DNA of 64,000 bases, taken from Wyeomyia smithii (lineage: Eukaryota; Arthropoda; Insecta; Diptera; Culicidae). The DNA is taken from contig NC_073696.1 of assembly GCF_029784165.1 (NCBI RefSeq), positions 25,302,358 through 25,366,357 on the forward strand, given 5' to 3'. Within the stretch, counting starts at the first letter, position 1; each line of letters starts with the position of its first letter. Below, piece by piece: positions 33,600 through 45,796 of this stretch. The notes under the pieces were generated by a model, which was not told the origin of the DNA, searched no databases, and saw nothing but the letters and a program-made list of their open reading frames with translations. Made by a program: the position numbers and the translations under genes.

Positions 33600-34960
33600 T
33601 CCAAAAATTTTTAGTACTTCTCCCGGGTATATTTGTTTTTTTTTTATTTTTTTCGGCAATTTTAGCAAAAAAAACAGAATCAATCCACCTAGTGGTGAAA
33701 CGAATATTTATTATACCGTCACACCACCCACTGCTAAAAACGTACGCGTTACTAAGTTCATTTTTTAATAAATTTGCAAAATAGAATCATTTTATTAGTT
33801 GTAAATAATGAGAACTTTTGAAAAATTTGTCAAAAATCTTATTCTCTGGAATAAGTGTTCATACTTTTTTTTAATTATTGGAGGTGTATATACATAGTGC
33901 TCAGTTAAATTGCTAAATAAATCATGTAATTTAAATTTCACAGACTAAAATTGCGTGTTATCGGGTATCCCCGAAGAACACACGTTTATTTTTTTTTTTC
34001 ACTTTTTTCAATAAAAATGAGTGACAATGTTTATTTGGAGAAACTACCGATGACGACAATATTCAATATCAAACTACTTAGATATGAAACATTTCAAATG
34101 ACGTAATATGATTCACATTAGTTCAGACGTAACAAGGAAACATAAAAAGAAAAATTGGAGAGAATGTAACAGAGAGAGAGAGAAAGAGATAGAGAGAAAA
34201 GACCGAAAGAAAGAAAAAGTGAAAAAGAATGAATGAGAGTGAAAAACAATGATATTGAAAAAAATTAGAAGAACAAAAATAAGAGATGAATAGAAAAATA
34301 AAGTTGAATCTTCCATGTGAAACCAGGGCTGATATTTGTTGACACTCTTGAGTGAAAGTGAAAAAAAGCATCCATAAACTTTATTTTTTTACAATCCTTT
34401 CAGACTTCTCCCTTCCAGCTTTTTGCATGAAAGTGAACTGTCAAAACACCTCATTATATTTCATGCGATGGAAGCAAGACAACAAAATCAGCTTATCAGT
34501 TAACGAAGATTGTCAAGGCATCGGTCAGTGTCAGTGAAAAAGCGTTTCGGTGAGGTTCATTTTGGTTGAGTGGACTGTTTGTTTTTCTTTTTCACTTTGA
34601 AGTGAAGATCATTTTATTCCGTAACCGTGAACGATGCGCGCGATCTATTTCATCTGAGTATAACAGCTCGTTACTAGGACGAAAATCTAGTGTATCTGAA
34701 AGAGTGCTGCGATCAGTGGAAGTGAAAATTGAAAATGATTGGCTGTAATTTTCGAAGAACTTTGCTGGGGAAAATGACTTTTATCAACACTGTGTGGAAC
34801 AGGAACAGAAAATGAGAAAAAAAAGAAAGAGTCAAAGAGAGAAGTAAGAAGAGAGACCCTCACATTTAATTTGAATTTTAACAAAGGTAAAAAAAGATAT
34901 ACGGCCAAGGAAAAGGAATGAGAAATAAAATATTAATATATATGATATAAAAATGTTACA
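33600..34960. other. AT-rich region with a GA-rich tract
   Basis: No gene is recognised. A GA-rich low-complexity tract lies at about 34165-34210 and a weaker one at 34815-34855. Their Phe/Ser/Leu-rich reverse frames are artefacts of composition. Confidence 0.5.
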
Positions 34961-34969
34961 CCGAAGTCA

Positions 34970-35500
34970 CGTTTTGTGCGTTTTTACGCGGAGTTTATTA
35001 AAGGTCTCGACTCTCCCAACTGGTCTCGAGGTACGATGCTGGTCTAACAAGCCAGCCGTCGTATGTTCGAGTCCCGGCTCGGAAGGGACTGTTAGTGTCA
35101 GTAGGATCGTAGCGCTAGCCCCGCAATTGTCCTGTACATTTAACAGTTGGCTGCGAAGTCTGTGTATAAAAAACAGAAGGTCGAGTTCCGATACGGAATG
35201 TAGCACCGAGGCTTTGCTTTGATTGCTTATTAAAGGTCTATGGGGTTGACATATTGGAACTTGAGCAGTTTTTACGCTAATTGTGTAATTTACTCATTGC
35301 AATTCGTTTACTCAAAATGTCAAGTACACAAAAAAAGTTAGGTCAAATCAGTTAATGTTCAGAAATTGGATTAAGTAAACTCATCGGATACTTTTGATAG
35401 ACGGTTTGAAGATGGAAAAAAACCAATAAAATATGCCACGTAAAATCCGCGTAAAAACGCGTAAGTTACGAAATCCGCGTAAATGGCTAAATCCGTGGAA
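34970..35500. repeat. CGCGTAAAA-motif repeat split by a SINE
   Basis: TTTTTACGCGGAG at the left and CCGCGTAAAAACGCGTAAG plus CCGCGTAAATGG at the right belong to the motif cluster also seen at 15.9 kb. The SINE at 35008-35226 with its target duplication lies inside, so this repeat predates the SINE. Confidence 0.5.
35008..35226 (+). mobile_element. tRNA-derived SINE with perfect target duplication
   Basis: A ~219-bp unit whose head carries an A-box-like AACTGGTCTCGAGGT and a B box GTTCGAGTCCC with good spacing. The body (GACTGTTAGTGTCAGTAGGATCG) and tail (CCGATACGGAATGTAGC...) follow, ending in CTTTGCTTTG-like repeats. The 13-bp duplication TTATTAAAGGTCT flanks it at 34995-35007 and 35227-35239, the signature of target-primed insertion. 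Copies lie at 58539 and, reversed, at 45797. SINEs have no protein and use a partner LINE; which one is unknown. Confidence 0.88.
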
Positions 35501-35635
35501 ATGTCCAAAATCAAATTCTTGTAAAATTATCACTGATTTTCTCTGATGTATTGTTTTCGTCCTGATTTTGGAAACTCAATCTCTATTTGCAATTTCATGA
35601 GTATTTTACATGTACATATTAGGCAAGCTGAGTCA
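35240..35635. other. no gene recognised
   Basis: AT-rich DNA between the SINE and the octanucleotide satellite, including the right half of the CGCGTAAAA repeat. Confidence 0.5.
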
Positions 35636-35639
35636 AATA

Positions 35640-37665
35640 AGTTGAAGATTGAATAAGTAAATGAGTAAAAAAGAGAATGAATATATTGATAAACAAATAA
35701 TTCAATGAATGAGTAGATGACCAAATGAGTAAACGAGTAAGAAAGTAAATAGTTAAATGAGGGAATGATTACGTGACTGAATGAGTAAATGAGTGAATGA
35801 GCGAATGAGTAAATGAGTAAATCAGTAAATGTGTAAATGAGTAAATGAATAAATAAGTAGATGAGTAAATGAGTAAATGAGTGAAAACAGTCAATGAGTA
35901 TTTGAATGAATAAGTAAATGAATGAATGACTAAATGAGAAAATAAGTAAATAAGTAAATGAGTGAATGATTAAATGAGTAATTGATTAAATGAGTAAATA
36001 AGTGTATGAGTATATGAGAAAATGAGTGTGAGTTGATGAGTAAATGAAGAAATTAGTAAATGAGTAGAAACAGTAGGTGAATAATTAAGGAAATGATAAA
36101 TGAAAAATGAGTGTATCAGAGAATGAGTGAATTAGTAAATAAGTAAATGAGTGAATGAGTGAATGAGTAAATAAGTAAACTAGTAAATTAGTAAATGAGC
36201 AAATGAGTAAATGAGTACATGAGTAAATGAGTAAATGAGTAAATGAGTAAACGAGTGAGTGACTACATGAGTAAATGACTATATGAGTAAATCCGTAGAT
36301 GAGTGAATGAGTAAATGAGTAAATAAGTAAATGAGTAAGCGAGTCAATGAGTAAATGAGTTAAATGAGTAAATGAGTAAGTAAGTAAGTGAGTAAATGAG
36401 TATATGAGTAAATGAGTGAATGATTGAATGAAAAATTCTGTTAATGAGTAGATGAGTTAATGAATGAACGAGTAAATGGGTCAATGAGTAAATGAGTAAA
36501 TGAGTAAATAAGTAAATGAGTAAATAAGAAAATGAGTAAATGAGTAAATGAGTAAATGAGTAAATGAGTAAATGAGTAAATGAGTAAATGAGTAAATGAG
36601 TAAATAAGTAAATGAGTGAATAAGTAAATGATTAAATGAGTTATTTATTAAATGAGTAAATAAGTGCATGAATATGCGAGTAAATGAGTAAATGAGTAGA
36701 AACAATAAAAGAGTATTCGAGTGAATGAGAGAATAAGTAAATGAGTAAATGGGTAAATAAGTGAATGAGTAAATGAGTGTGAGGGAATGAGTCGATGAGT
36801 AAATGAGTAAATGAGTAAAAACAGTGAATGAAAAATTGAATATATTAGTAAATGAGTGTATGAGTGAAAGAGTTAATGAGTAAATTGGCAAATGAATAAA
36901 TTAGTAAATGAGTGAATTAGCAAATTAATAAATTAGTGAATTAGTATATTAGTAAATTAGTGAATTAGTAAATTAGTAAATTAGTAAATTAGTAAATTAG
37001 TAAATTAGTAAATTAGTAAATTAGTAAATTAGTAAGTTAGTAAATTAGTAAATTAGTAAATTAGTAAATTAGTAAATTAGTAAATTAGTAAATTAGTAAA
37101 TTAGTAAATTAGTAAATTAGTAAATTAGTAAATTTTTGAATTAGTAAATTAGAAAATTATTAAATAAGTGAATTAGTAAATTAGTAAATTAGTAAATTAG
37201 TAAATTCGTAAATTAGTAAATTAGTAAATTAGTAAATTAGTAAATTAGTAAATTAGTAGATTAGTAAATTAGTAAATTAGTAAATTAGTAAATTAGTAAA
37301 TTGGTAAATTAGTAAATTAGTAAATTAGTAAGTTAGCAAATTAGTAAATTAGTAAATTAGTAAATTAGTAAGTTAGTATATTAGTAAATTAGTAAATTAG
37401 TAAATTAGTAAATTAGTAAATTAGTAAATTATTAAATTAGTAAATTAGTAAACTAATAAATTAATAAATAAATGAATGAGTAAACGAGTAAATGAATAAA
37501 TCAATAAATGAGTAAATGAGTGAATGAGTAAACTAGTAAATGAGTAAATGAGTAGGTGACAACATGAGAATATAAGTAAATGAGTAGTAAATAAATGAGC
37601 AAATGAGTGACCGAATGAAAGAGTAAATGAGTAAATAAGTAAACGAGTAAATGAGTAAATGAATC
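35640..37665. repeat. ~2-kb octanucleotide satellite (GAGTAAAT / TAGTAAAT)
   Basis: Around 250 units of an 8-base repeat. From 35640 to ~36890 the units are GAGTAAAT with many point variants. From ~36890 to ~37470 they become almost pure TAGTAAAT. GAGTAAAT returns from ~37470 to 37665. Occasional 10-20-base interruptions (such as GAAACAGTAAATGAGTA variants near 35885, 36065 and 36700) recur, showing higher-order copying. Because 8 is not a multiple of 3, some reverse frames stay open through the array (up to 136 codons); these are not genes. Confidence 0.92.
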
Positions 37666-37679
37666 AAAGAGGCTTATTT

Positions 37680-40600
37680 TGTTAAAAAAAAAACTAGTCA
37701 TCTACACACTCTAGTGACGCACAATTGTTTTCGGGTGAAATTCGTTTTTTTCTATCTTCATGTTTCCCAAAAATGATTATCGTTCTTTTCAATAAAAAAA
37801 TCAATGATTTTTTTGATTCTGTGAATATTTTAGAAAAAAAAAAAACAAAAAACTCTTGAAAATAAAAATAAACAGCTTTTTTCACTGACGCTTAAGTCTC
37901 CAAGAGACTGCAAGAAACTAGTGAAACCACCTAGAAATTGTTGTTTCTGTAGCTTTTTGCAGCTTTGCAAAAAATTTAGTTTTAGGGTGGTCATTTTTTC
38001 ATTAAAAACGCCAAAAAACGAATGAGAAACTAGAAAATATGCTTGAGATATGTTCAGCGAAATGATGTATTTCTTAAAAAAAAATGTCTAGAACATAGCA
38101 GGCCTCTGAAAACACATCAGAAAACGTTTTTCTGATTTTTAGAAATTTTAAGAATGTCTGTGTTTGAAATTACTCATATGTGGTCCAAAATGCCTTCCGC
38201 AAAGTTTTTCCACATAAGATTGCCTACAACTTTACTAAAGACTTCATTTTAATTAGACAAATAGTAAAAAAAAAACAAAAATTTCATCTCACTCTCAGGT
38301 GGATAATCAAAAATCTATTTACATCAAAAGTTGCTTTTTGAGGTATACAAAAACTTTGTCGAAAACACTATAGCATTCAAATGGCATTTTTATACTCAAA
38401 AGGCTGACGATCACGATTTTTACGTTTAAAACCACTGTGCAATGTAAGTGAGTAAAAAGACAACGGACTCGTAAAAGAGTGAAAGAACAAAGTAAATAAA
38501 TGAAAAATAAAATTAAAAAAAAAATGCAAAAACAATAAGTAAGTTGTGATTAGTAAAGCCTAGCGTTTATCTTGGTACACATTACACATACTGAGAAATT
38601 TTCCACTTTCAAAAAAAACCATCGAAATTTGCAATTCTCTTGTCATAAATGTTTGATTTGAGCACTTGATATCAAAAATAGAAATCTTAAATCGCCGAAT
38701 GAAGTAATTTGGCACACAACACTAGCACGCCCGGGCTTCAAATTTACTTTGTTCTGCTCAAAAAGCTTAATAACCTTTGTGTCATGTAAAAATCTTAAGA
38801 AGAACTGCACTTTGAGCACACGGTTCTTGGTTACACATCGTAAACGTCTCAACAATTACCGCCGCGTTTCCAATTTCTTTGGACGGCATTTTTATCAACT
38901 TTAGTGCTATTTTCACGTACCTTAGAAACATTTTTATTCCTCCAGGTTGTTTTCCTCCAACTTTATTCTAATTACTTTAGTTTTTCAAGTATTTAAAAAG
39001 CTAAAAACAAGAAAAATGCAGTACGTATAAACACAAAGTTTTATAACTTCACTTTGACGTCTTATTTTGGTAACTGCCGTAAGAGCCTACTATGCATTGC
39101 CAGCAAAAAGATCGACAAAAAAGACAGCCCTTATTTGAACCGCACTGACAGCATAATGATAAATTAACCTGCAACTGGCTATATTGGTAGGAATTGAACG
39201 ATTTTGTTAAGCAATTTTGCTTTTTTTGTTATTATATATGTAAGATTATTTTAAGTAAGGTTACATTACAGATAGATTACAATTTTATTTGAAATAGATT
39301 TAAAGTTTCTTTCAAAAATCATGTATGTTTATTTATAAACAATATTTTCCGCTGAATTAAACTTCCCCACACTCTATACAGAACATTATTGGTAGATTAG
39401 GCTATCATAATTATTACTGCGAAGAAGTATATTTATTTTTTCGCAATACTCGTTCATATCTTATCACTCTACCTAAGCCCGTCATAAAAAAGGACTTTCC
39501 TCACATCATCGACTTTTTATTGCTGCCCCGAACCCGATACGTCGTTCCCCTAGATTCTATTGAAATTCAGCAGAAAAAAAAAACCAAAAGCTGATACGAT
39601 TGTCGGTCGGATTTACCCATAAACAGTAGATCTCAATCGTGTGTCAAAAGCCAATTCCGCCACCTACAATCGGTGGGCGTTTTGCCTTGAGCACGGCAAA
39701 TTGTCCTGACGACGACGACGACGACGACGCCAAATATCGCCTCGTCTGCTACGCCGATAATGCGAAGTGTCGTTCCATTTCGCAACTGTTCCGGGTTACA
39801 ATTGTGCGGGGAAAATTGCCGACGCTCGAGTCATCACCGAGGGGGAGGGGGCGACGGGAGTTTAATCCATCTGGCAATCCCGGAACGGTTTGAATTTAAC
39901 GCACCAGTAAAGCAGACGATCAACAAGTGCGACGACTGACTGTTAGCAGCTGAAAACTCGAGGATTGAGTGAGTCTCCAACCCTCCGCGATTGGGCACTG
40001 CTGTTTGTTAGTTCCCTGTTTGCAGGGCTTTGGGGTGTGGGCTGCTCCAGTTCCAACCGATGAAGTGAAATACTTCTGGCTGCGGGTATTAGCCACCCCA
40101 GAGCCGAAACCCCCACACACCTGTTTGGCATTTTTCTCCCTCGCTCTCTAACTGCGAACCATATGCACGGAAAAGAGCAGCCCCTCGAGCCAGCCTACTT
40201 CGTTGCTGTTGGGCGTCAATTTGATGGACGGACGCCACCCGCACTTTGGCACTCGTTCGTTTTTCACCTCAGCCGGCACTGAAAGAGTCGAAGGGAAATC
40301 AAAAAGGCAAACGAATAAATATTGGAAAAAGCCATGCGAAAAACCCCCCGGACTAAACCAGACAGGATAAACGGTTCCTCTATACTTTGTGTGCCCTGTT
40401 TTTGCTGGACTTGCTCTCCCTCATCGGTCGCTCAGTCAAAAGTTGACGGCTCGTTCCTAAATGTATTCGACTGTACAAGTGGATGTTCATTAATGGAGGA
40501 ACAATCCACCTTCGGAAGTGTGCAACTTTTGTTTTCCCCGGTACCAAACTACACCGAGCAGTAATTATAGTAGGTTTGCTGCTCCTTTTCAACTGAAACA

Positions 40601-42745
40601 ATCGGAGCGCAAAGAGTCACTCCACTAAACGACGTGTGAAAGCTGGTTCACTGAATTGAATTTTATTGTCTTTAAATTAATTGTGCGTACGCGCGAGCTT
40701 TGCATCGCATCGCCCCCGATATGTGAGTGTGGTATTATTGCTGAAGCACCCTCCAGCTAGGAGCGACCCTGACCCTAATAGCTCGAGAATATGAGCAGGA
40801 AATCCATTCGAACAACAACCAGCCGTAACCCAGTAGGCCGCGTACGCATTGTGAAATCCTGGCCCGATACGACTGCTACGATCCCCTCGATGGAGAGAAG
40901 AAAAAAACGACCATGCTGCTGGTGACCAGAGCGCTGCCGTCCGTCCAACCGGAAAGGGATATTCCAAATTAAACGGCGGTAATTCAAAATCGCTTTGAAA
41001 CAAATAGGCCCTGACACTTTTACAACCGAGAGCTAGATTGATTGCGAGGAACCGCTCCATTCATCATTCTAACTCCGGATTTTGGCCGATGTCCGACTCT
41101 AGTCGGCAAACTTTGGCGGGAATTAAATTGTCGGATTTGGAATATCGATCGTTCGAACTCTCCACTCCAAACACGATTCGACGGCGATTAACAGCCAATG
41201 TGATACGCAACCGATTGGCATTTCGGACTCGTGTTCCATGTTGGGCATGATTTATCCTAAATTCTAACCATCATATCATGCGGAAAAGGGCGGTTGCTTT
41301 ATTTACGACCATTGTAAACACGTTTTGCGAGTTGTTGTTAGAGTTCGAATCTCGCAAAAACATAGAAATTGCGTGTTCCGACCGGGTCCGACCGGCTGTG
41401 GCAGATTGCTTCTAGGCTGCGGAAGATAGAGAGAGGGAGGGAGAGAACCAAGAATGCGTTTCGATACGAACAAATTATGAAAGCATCTTTATGCGATTGA
41501 AATCACATATTGAGTGGCTCACGAAAACAAATTAGGGATGTCAAGCTTTTTCTTATGCGTTGAAGTATTTGATCACAAACCATCTGTAAAATCGATGAAC
41601 AAAAATATTATAATTAAAAACATCTCCTATCCAACCTCTGTGGAGAAACATTTTGTATCTCGATCATGTAGAAGTCGCGCTAGTAACCGTCTAGAAACTA
41701 CCGATGCAGATGACGTTTAACACTGGAAGTGAACATTCCTGTTCCGTCAGCGCATTTTGTTCCGCCAATTCGTTCGTTTAATTTCACTCCGTTCCTGCCG
41801 TGCCGCAATAGGGTAAGCTAGCATGCAACCAACGCAGCACAGTCTTGTTATACTAGTGAAAACAGTAATTGATTAAGAAATCATCAGCGCTGTCTGTGCG
41901 TTTATCATTTCTGCAGACATTTTACGCTCTCGTGCCTTCATGTTTCGTGAAACAATTCGAAAAACAGAAAACATGACATCCCCAGTTGCGTTCTCCCGTG
42001 TTCTATCTATCTCTCTGTCTGCGTCCGAGTATGCCATGATGCATGCTGCATCGATCAGTTGAATAGGTAGGCTATGCACGACGTGGCGCGCAAATGGAAC
42101 TGCAGAAGGGAAATAAATTTCGCTGCTTTCGCGTGGTGCGTGTGTAGGAAATTCCTGACCCCGCCGGCCAGGGGGACGAAATGCAAGAAACTCGCATATC
42201 CCCCGCAACCTACTGCCAGGCTGCGGCAAGTGCAGTCATTCTGGTCGAACGGCAAAAAGCAGCATAATTCATAGCATTACATTTCCACACACACGCGGGA
42301 TAAATACGAAGGGCACTATAAGCAAATAATATTTCATGCAGCTAATTGCTCCGGTCGATCCGTTCAACCCGCGGCTAAAAGGCGAATGTATTCTTTTTTG
42401 TTTTGTTTCAATTTAATAGTTGGTGTTTAATCAATACGCTTGATTTTTACCAGCAATTGCTGACTTGTGGTGGTTGGCTCTTGCACTGCTGTTAATCAGG
42501 TTAGATTTACCGTTGGATGGGGTAAGTCTGTGATTCTAGGGTTTTTAGACATTTTTACAAATTACAGTCACGTAATAAATACTACATAGTCACCGAAATT
42601 CCAACTTTTTCATCCGGAGGATTTGCTTTACCATTGTGAAACACGTACTTCAGTGTCTCGATAATTGCTCGCTAAAGCCTCAAGGATTGGAACCTTTGAA
42701 AACGCAGGCAAAGCTACAACAGACATGAAAAAGTGACGTATACTG
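37680..42745. other. no gene recognised
   Basis: 37680-39450 is AT-rich, with repeat-like phrases (AACTTTGTCGAAAACAC near 38350) and possible decayed satellite units near 38450. 39460-42400 is GC-richer and low-copy-looking, with frames of 60-127 codons on both strands but no recognisable domain. A GAC run lies at 39708-39729. It may hold regulatory DNA or untranslated exons. Confidence 0.4.
39708..39729. repeat. GAC trinucleotide microsatellite
   Basis: Seven GAC units in a row. In one plus-strand frame they encode a poly-Asp run inside an 84-codon frame without other support. Confidence 0.85.
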
Positions 42746-43019
42746 TTTTTTTTTTTTTTTTTTTTTTTTTTGACGTAGAACTACGTTTTTCTTTAGCCTA
42801 TCACATAGAAATGTAAATAGGAAAACTATTAACGAAAAAGGGACGAAATATGTCCCCTTTTAAATGCTTATAAATCGATTTGTTTTCAACCGATTTCCTT
42901 CATTTTTGCAGCAATTGTTCGGAAAATTATACACGCATCCACCCAAATGTAGAAAAGTGTTGATTGATTATGCAAACTATTGTACCATTGATAATTGTCA
43001 AGTCGTGTTTAAACGAAAA

Positions 43020-43122
43020 TTACGTCCTCTGATTGGTCGTTATATGATTGCTTCCCAAGCACGGTCGACAGAATCATATACCTTGCAATTGAAAACATGC
43101 TATTTGGCCTATATAAGAGCCT
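43020..43122 (+). promoter_or_regulatory. TATA-type core promoter in composite element, first
   Basis: CTGATTGGTCG (an inverted CCAAT box) is followed about 70 bases later by GGCCTATATAAGAGCC. The block is conserved in copy 2 (56180-56280). It overlaps a 93-codon frame present in both copies. Changes between the copies in that frame (five replacing, three silent) give no sign of protein constraint, so a promoter reading is preferred. Confidence 0.35.
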
Positions 43123-43814
43123 GTTTCAGCCGAAGCCGCTCATAATAGTTCTAGACAGCGACAACAGCAGTCGTCCTTCCTTAGCAGCAGCACTAGCCCT
43201 GTGGTTGGTCACCACGTCTCAGGAGCAGCGCGGTTCTTCTCAGCGTGTGTCGCCAGACTACCATTATTCCCCTGTGTTAGGACAGCATGAAGATCGTCAT
43301 CACCAAATCCAATTTTGAACAGCAAAATGCCTTTTTGCAAGGCAAATGAACAAGTAATTAAAGGGTGAAAATTTCCTAGCATCAACACAAGCAAACATTC
43401 TTCGCGGGATCCTAGCAGTCAAATTTTGTTGTAGTTTATTTAGTTAATACCCCCACTGTTGGGACAGCACAAAGGCTGCGATCAACATAACCGATTTTGA
43501 AAAACAAACTGCCCTGTGAGAACGCATTCACAAAGGCAGTTAATTCGAATATGCAGAGCTAATATGAAGTCGATTCAATCAATCAGCATTAACAGAATTT
43601 CGTCGTCTCCCAGCTGCCAAGTTGCAACATGATGCAACACGCAACAACGAGCAAACGAAATCGCTTGATGTTACAAACCGCAATAAAATACGGGTTAAAA
43701 CCGTTGCGTGTGTGAGAGCACCATCGGTGTTTATTCGCTGGAAACAAATATCGAATGCGAATTGTGGAATAATTCGTCTAAAGAATATTAGAGAATTAGA
43801 CAACTGAACAGAAA

Positions 43815-43875
43815 GGCGTGGCCTATTACGTAGCACCCTTCGGCTATAAAAGAGTGTTTCTGGGAAAACTAACTA
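43815..43875 (+). promoter_or_regulatory. TATA-type core promoter in composite element, second
   Basis: TTACGTAGCACCCTTCGGC is followed directly by TATAAAAGAGTG, then a CATTAGTCGG initiator-like site about 35 bases on. The same arrangement occurs in copy 2 at 57210-57270, almost without change, although nearby sequence differs. Confidence 0.35.
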
Positions 43876-44354
43876 CATTCATTAGTCGGAAGGTGAGCTG
43901 GATGGACCGTCCACAACGTTGACAGCAGTAGAAGCAGATACAGCACTCAGAAGTAACAGCAACATGATGTCTCAGTAGCAGCGCGGTTCTTCTCAGAGTG
44001 CCTCGCCAGACTGCCATTATTCCTCCACTGTTGGGGCAGTATAAAGATCGTCATCACCAAATCCAATTTTGAACAGCAAAATGTCTTTTGACGTAGAACT
44101 ACGTTTTAATTTAGCATACCACACAGGGATGCAAACTGAAAAACTGGGACGAAATTTGTCCCTTTTCAAATGCTTATAGGTCGGTTGGTTTTCAACCGAT
44201 TTTCTTCATTCTTGCAGCAATCGATTGGAAAATTATACACGCATCTGCCCAAATGCAGAAAAATGTTGTTTAAATCTAAGAACTATTGCACTATTGAAAA
44301 TTGTCAAGCCTTGTTGGAATAAAAATAACGTCCTCTGATTGGTTGCTTGCTCGC

Positions 44355-44512
44355 TTGCTTGCTGTGTGTGTATGATATGGTATGATGTGTGTATGATATG
44401 GTGTGATGTGTGTATGGTATGATGATATGGTATGATGTGTGTGTGTATGATATGATATGTGTGTGAGTATGATATGATATAATGTGTGTGTGTGTCTGTA
44501 TGATATAGTATG
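44355..44512. repeat. TG/TATGATA-rich microsatellite
   Basis: Irregular TGTGTG and TATGATATGG iterations sit between the composite element body and the nested MITE, with a remnant continuing at 45169-45235 on the other side. This shows that the MITE landed inside the microsatellite. Confidence 0.8.
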
Positions 44513-44514
44513 AT

Positions 44515-45168
44515 GGTGCTTATTACGGGAGTCACTTCACGGTGAAATCAGAGTGAAGTGAATGAAGTCCTATTACGGGACTCACGTAAGTGAGAAAAAC
44601 GTCGCAAGGTGACATCTGCCGTGAAATCTGGGTTATTATGAGTGTCATATGGGTGAAGTGAAAACGGAAAAGCGACGTTTCGCGTGGAATTATTTCACGA
44701 CCATTTTGAACGGTGAAATGATTTCACGAAGATAGGGATGTTTAAAAATCGATTGATTTCTAATCTAGTGATAATATATATGGGATTTATTTTCCAGTAA
44801 CAAGGCTACTCTTTTTTTCTTGAAAAAATCGACTTTCTGGGACTTACAAATTTTTGAGCTGCGGCCAATGGTAAGGAAAAAATTTACCTTCGAATTTCGT
44901 TTAGTGGCTCAAAAGTTTCCTCTTGTCGAAAAAGGTCCTCATACAAAATTTCAGCCCAATCGACTTTGCGGGACTTAGAAATTTTTGAGCTGGCAAACTC
45001 GCTTATTTCACTTGTCCTATTCTCTTTTTCACTTCACTGTCAATCTCACTTCATGGAGGTGATTTTTGTCACCTCACTTGAGGTGGAATCGGGAATAGGT
45101 CTCAAAAAGTGAAGTGAGCGAGAAAGTGAAATATATTTCACCGTGAAGTGACTCCCGTAATAAGCACC
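44515..45168. mobile_element. 654-bp MITE with 34-bp perfect inverted ends
   Basis: The ends are perfect inverted repeats of 34 bp starting GGTGCTTATTACGGGAGTCA. The flanks share GAT (44512-44514 and 45169-45171), a possible 3-bp target duplication, though the microsatellite context makes this uncertain. Inside are a second partial copy of the end (CTATTACGGGACTCACG near 44571) and a ~35-bp direct repeat around AATCGACTTT.TGGGACTTA near 44829 and 44958. No coding frame was found. The superfamily is not identified. Confidence 0.82.
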
Positions 45169-45316
45169 GATGTGTATGTGTTTGTATGATATGATATGGT
45201 GCGTGTGTGTCTATGATATGGTATGATTTGTGTATGGTTTTTAACTCGGCACGTTCTGCTAACTGCTCAATCCGGTTCACGAAATTCACAACCCTTCATT
45301 AGTAGACATTATAACT

Positions 45317-45423
45317 CATTACCCAAGTAAAAATATTGGTGTTATCAAAGTTTTATAGCGCTCAATACAGCCTCAAAAGCGCTATAAAACTTTGATAAAA
45401 CCAGTTGTGTTACTAGGATAATG
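45317..45423. repeat. hairpin-forming element (TTACCCAAGTAA ends)
   Basis: CATTACCCAAGTAA at the left pairs with TTACTAGGATAATG at the right. Inside, ATCAAAGTTTTATAGCGCT pairs perfectly with AGCGCTATAAAACTTTGAT over 19 bp around a ~16-base loop. The same hairpin is at 57829 in copy 2 of the composite element, so it was part of the element before the copies separated. Confidence 0.75.
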
Positions 45424-45599
45424 AAACACTCAATGCATTTGTTAATAGTGTACGTAGTTCTACGTCACTTATGCGGTCGTGTCTTGGATACAACTTCCTA
45501 CTTTTTTTCATTATAGGCCAAACATGAAAGATACACATACTTTATTTCTCAAGATTCATGTTACGTCTATACGTCGTCATATTTTGACGTGAATTGTAA

Positions 45600-45785
45600 G
45601 ACGTCGTAAGTAGGTGTAGTTTCATAATCATCGGTATGCCAGAGAATACATATTGAAGTAACATTATATAACCCCTTAGGCAACAGTGTGAACAGCAAAA
45701 CACCCATGTTGATCCCTTGGGGAACCATCAGTGGGTTACAAAATAACTTTGATTCCAATACTCCTTGATCTGGTTTGAAACTCAA
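45600..45785 (-). pseudogene. jockey-like LINE RT scrap with motif B
   Basis: In a 72-codon minus frame, PLMVPQGINMGVLLFTLL matches RT motif B (GVPQGS.LGPLLF). About 25 residues further, WHTDDYE sits where the YADD catalytic box belongs, with Tyr-Ala changed to His-Thr but both Asp kept. The segment between is too short for an intact RT. It abuts a reversed SINE. Confidence 0.65.
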
Positions 45786-45796
45786 GAAATCGTCCG

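Larger units (their letters stand above)
42771..45467. mobile_element. palindrome-ended composite element, copy 1
   Basis: It begins TGACGTAGAACTACGT after a ~25-base T run and ends ACGTAGTTCTACGTCA, a 16-bp inverted terminal pair that is itself near-palindromic. Shared sequence with copy 2 continues to about 45510 (CGTGTCTTGGATACAAC). Internal order: left block (42771-43040), a CCAAT/TATA-type promoter near 43110, repeated GGTTCTTCTCAGCGTG..GCCAGACT blocks, a second TATA near 43843, then a second left end (44089, diverged) and the right end. No conserved protein is encoded. A 654-bp MITE and a TG-rich microsatellite sit in the right part. Copy 2 is at 55930. Confidence 0.75.

Noticed and set aside
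34165..34371. Membrane-like Phe/Leu/Ser-rich minus-strand frames
   Set aside because: They are reverse readings of a GA-rich low-complexity tract, not transmembrane proteins.
35640..37665. CRISPR-like regular array
   Set aside because: The unit is a pure 8-base tandem repeat without spacers, in a eukaryotic repeat context.
36481..37701. Long minus-strand frames (136 and 66 codons) in the octanucleotide array
   Set aside because: They are repetitive translations of the 8-base satellite with no start context or domain; the frames exist only because the unit lacks stops in those phases.
39460..42400. GC-richer region as exons of a host gene
   Set aside because: Open frames occur equally on both strands and none shows a known domain; composition only suggests low-copy or regulatory DNA.
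42864..43145. Conserved 93-codon frame present in both composite element copies
   Set aside because: Between the copies I count five amino-acid-changing and three silent substitutions, which does not indicate protein constraint. It overlaps a likely core promoter and has no recognised domain.
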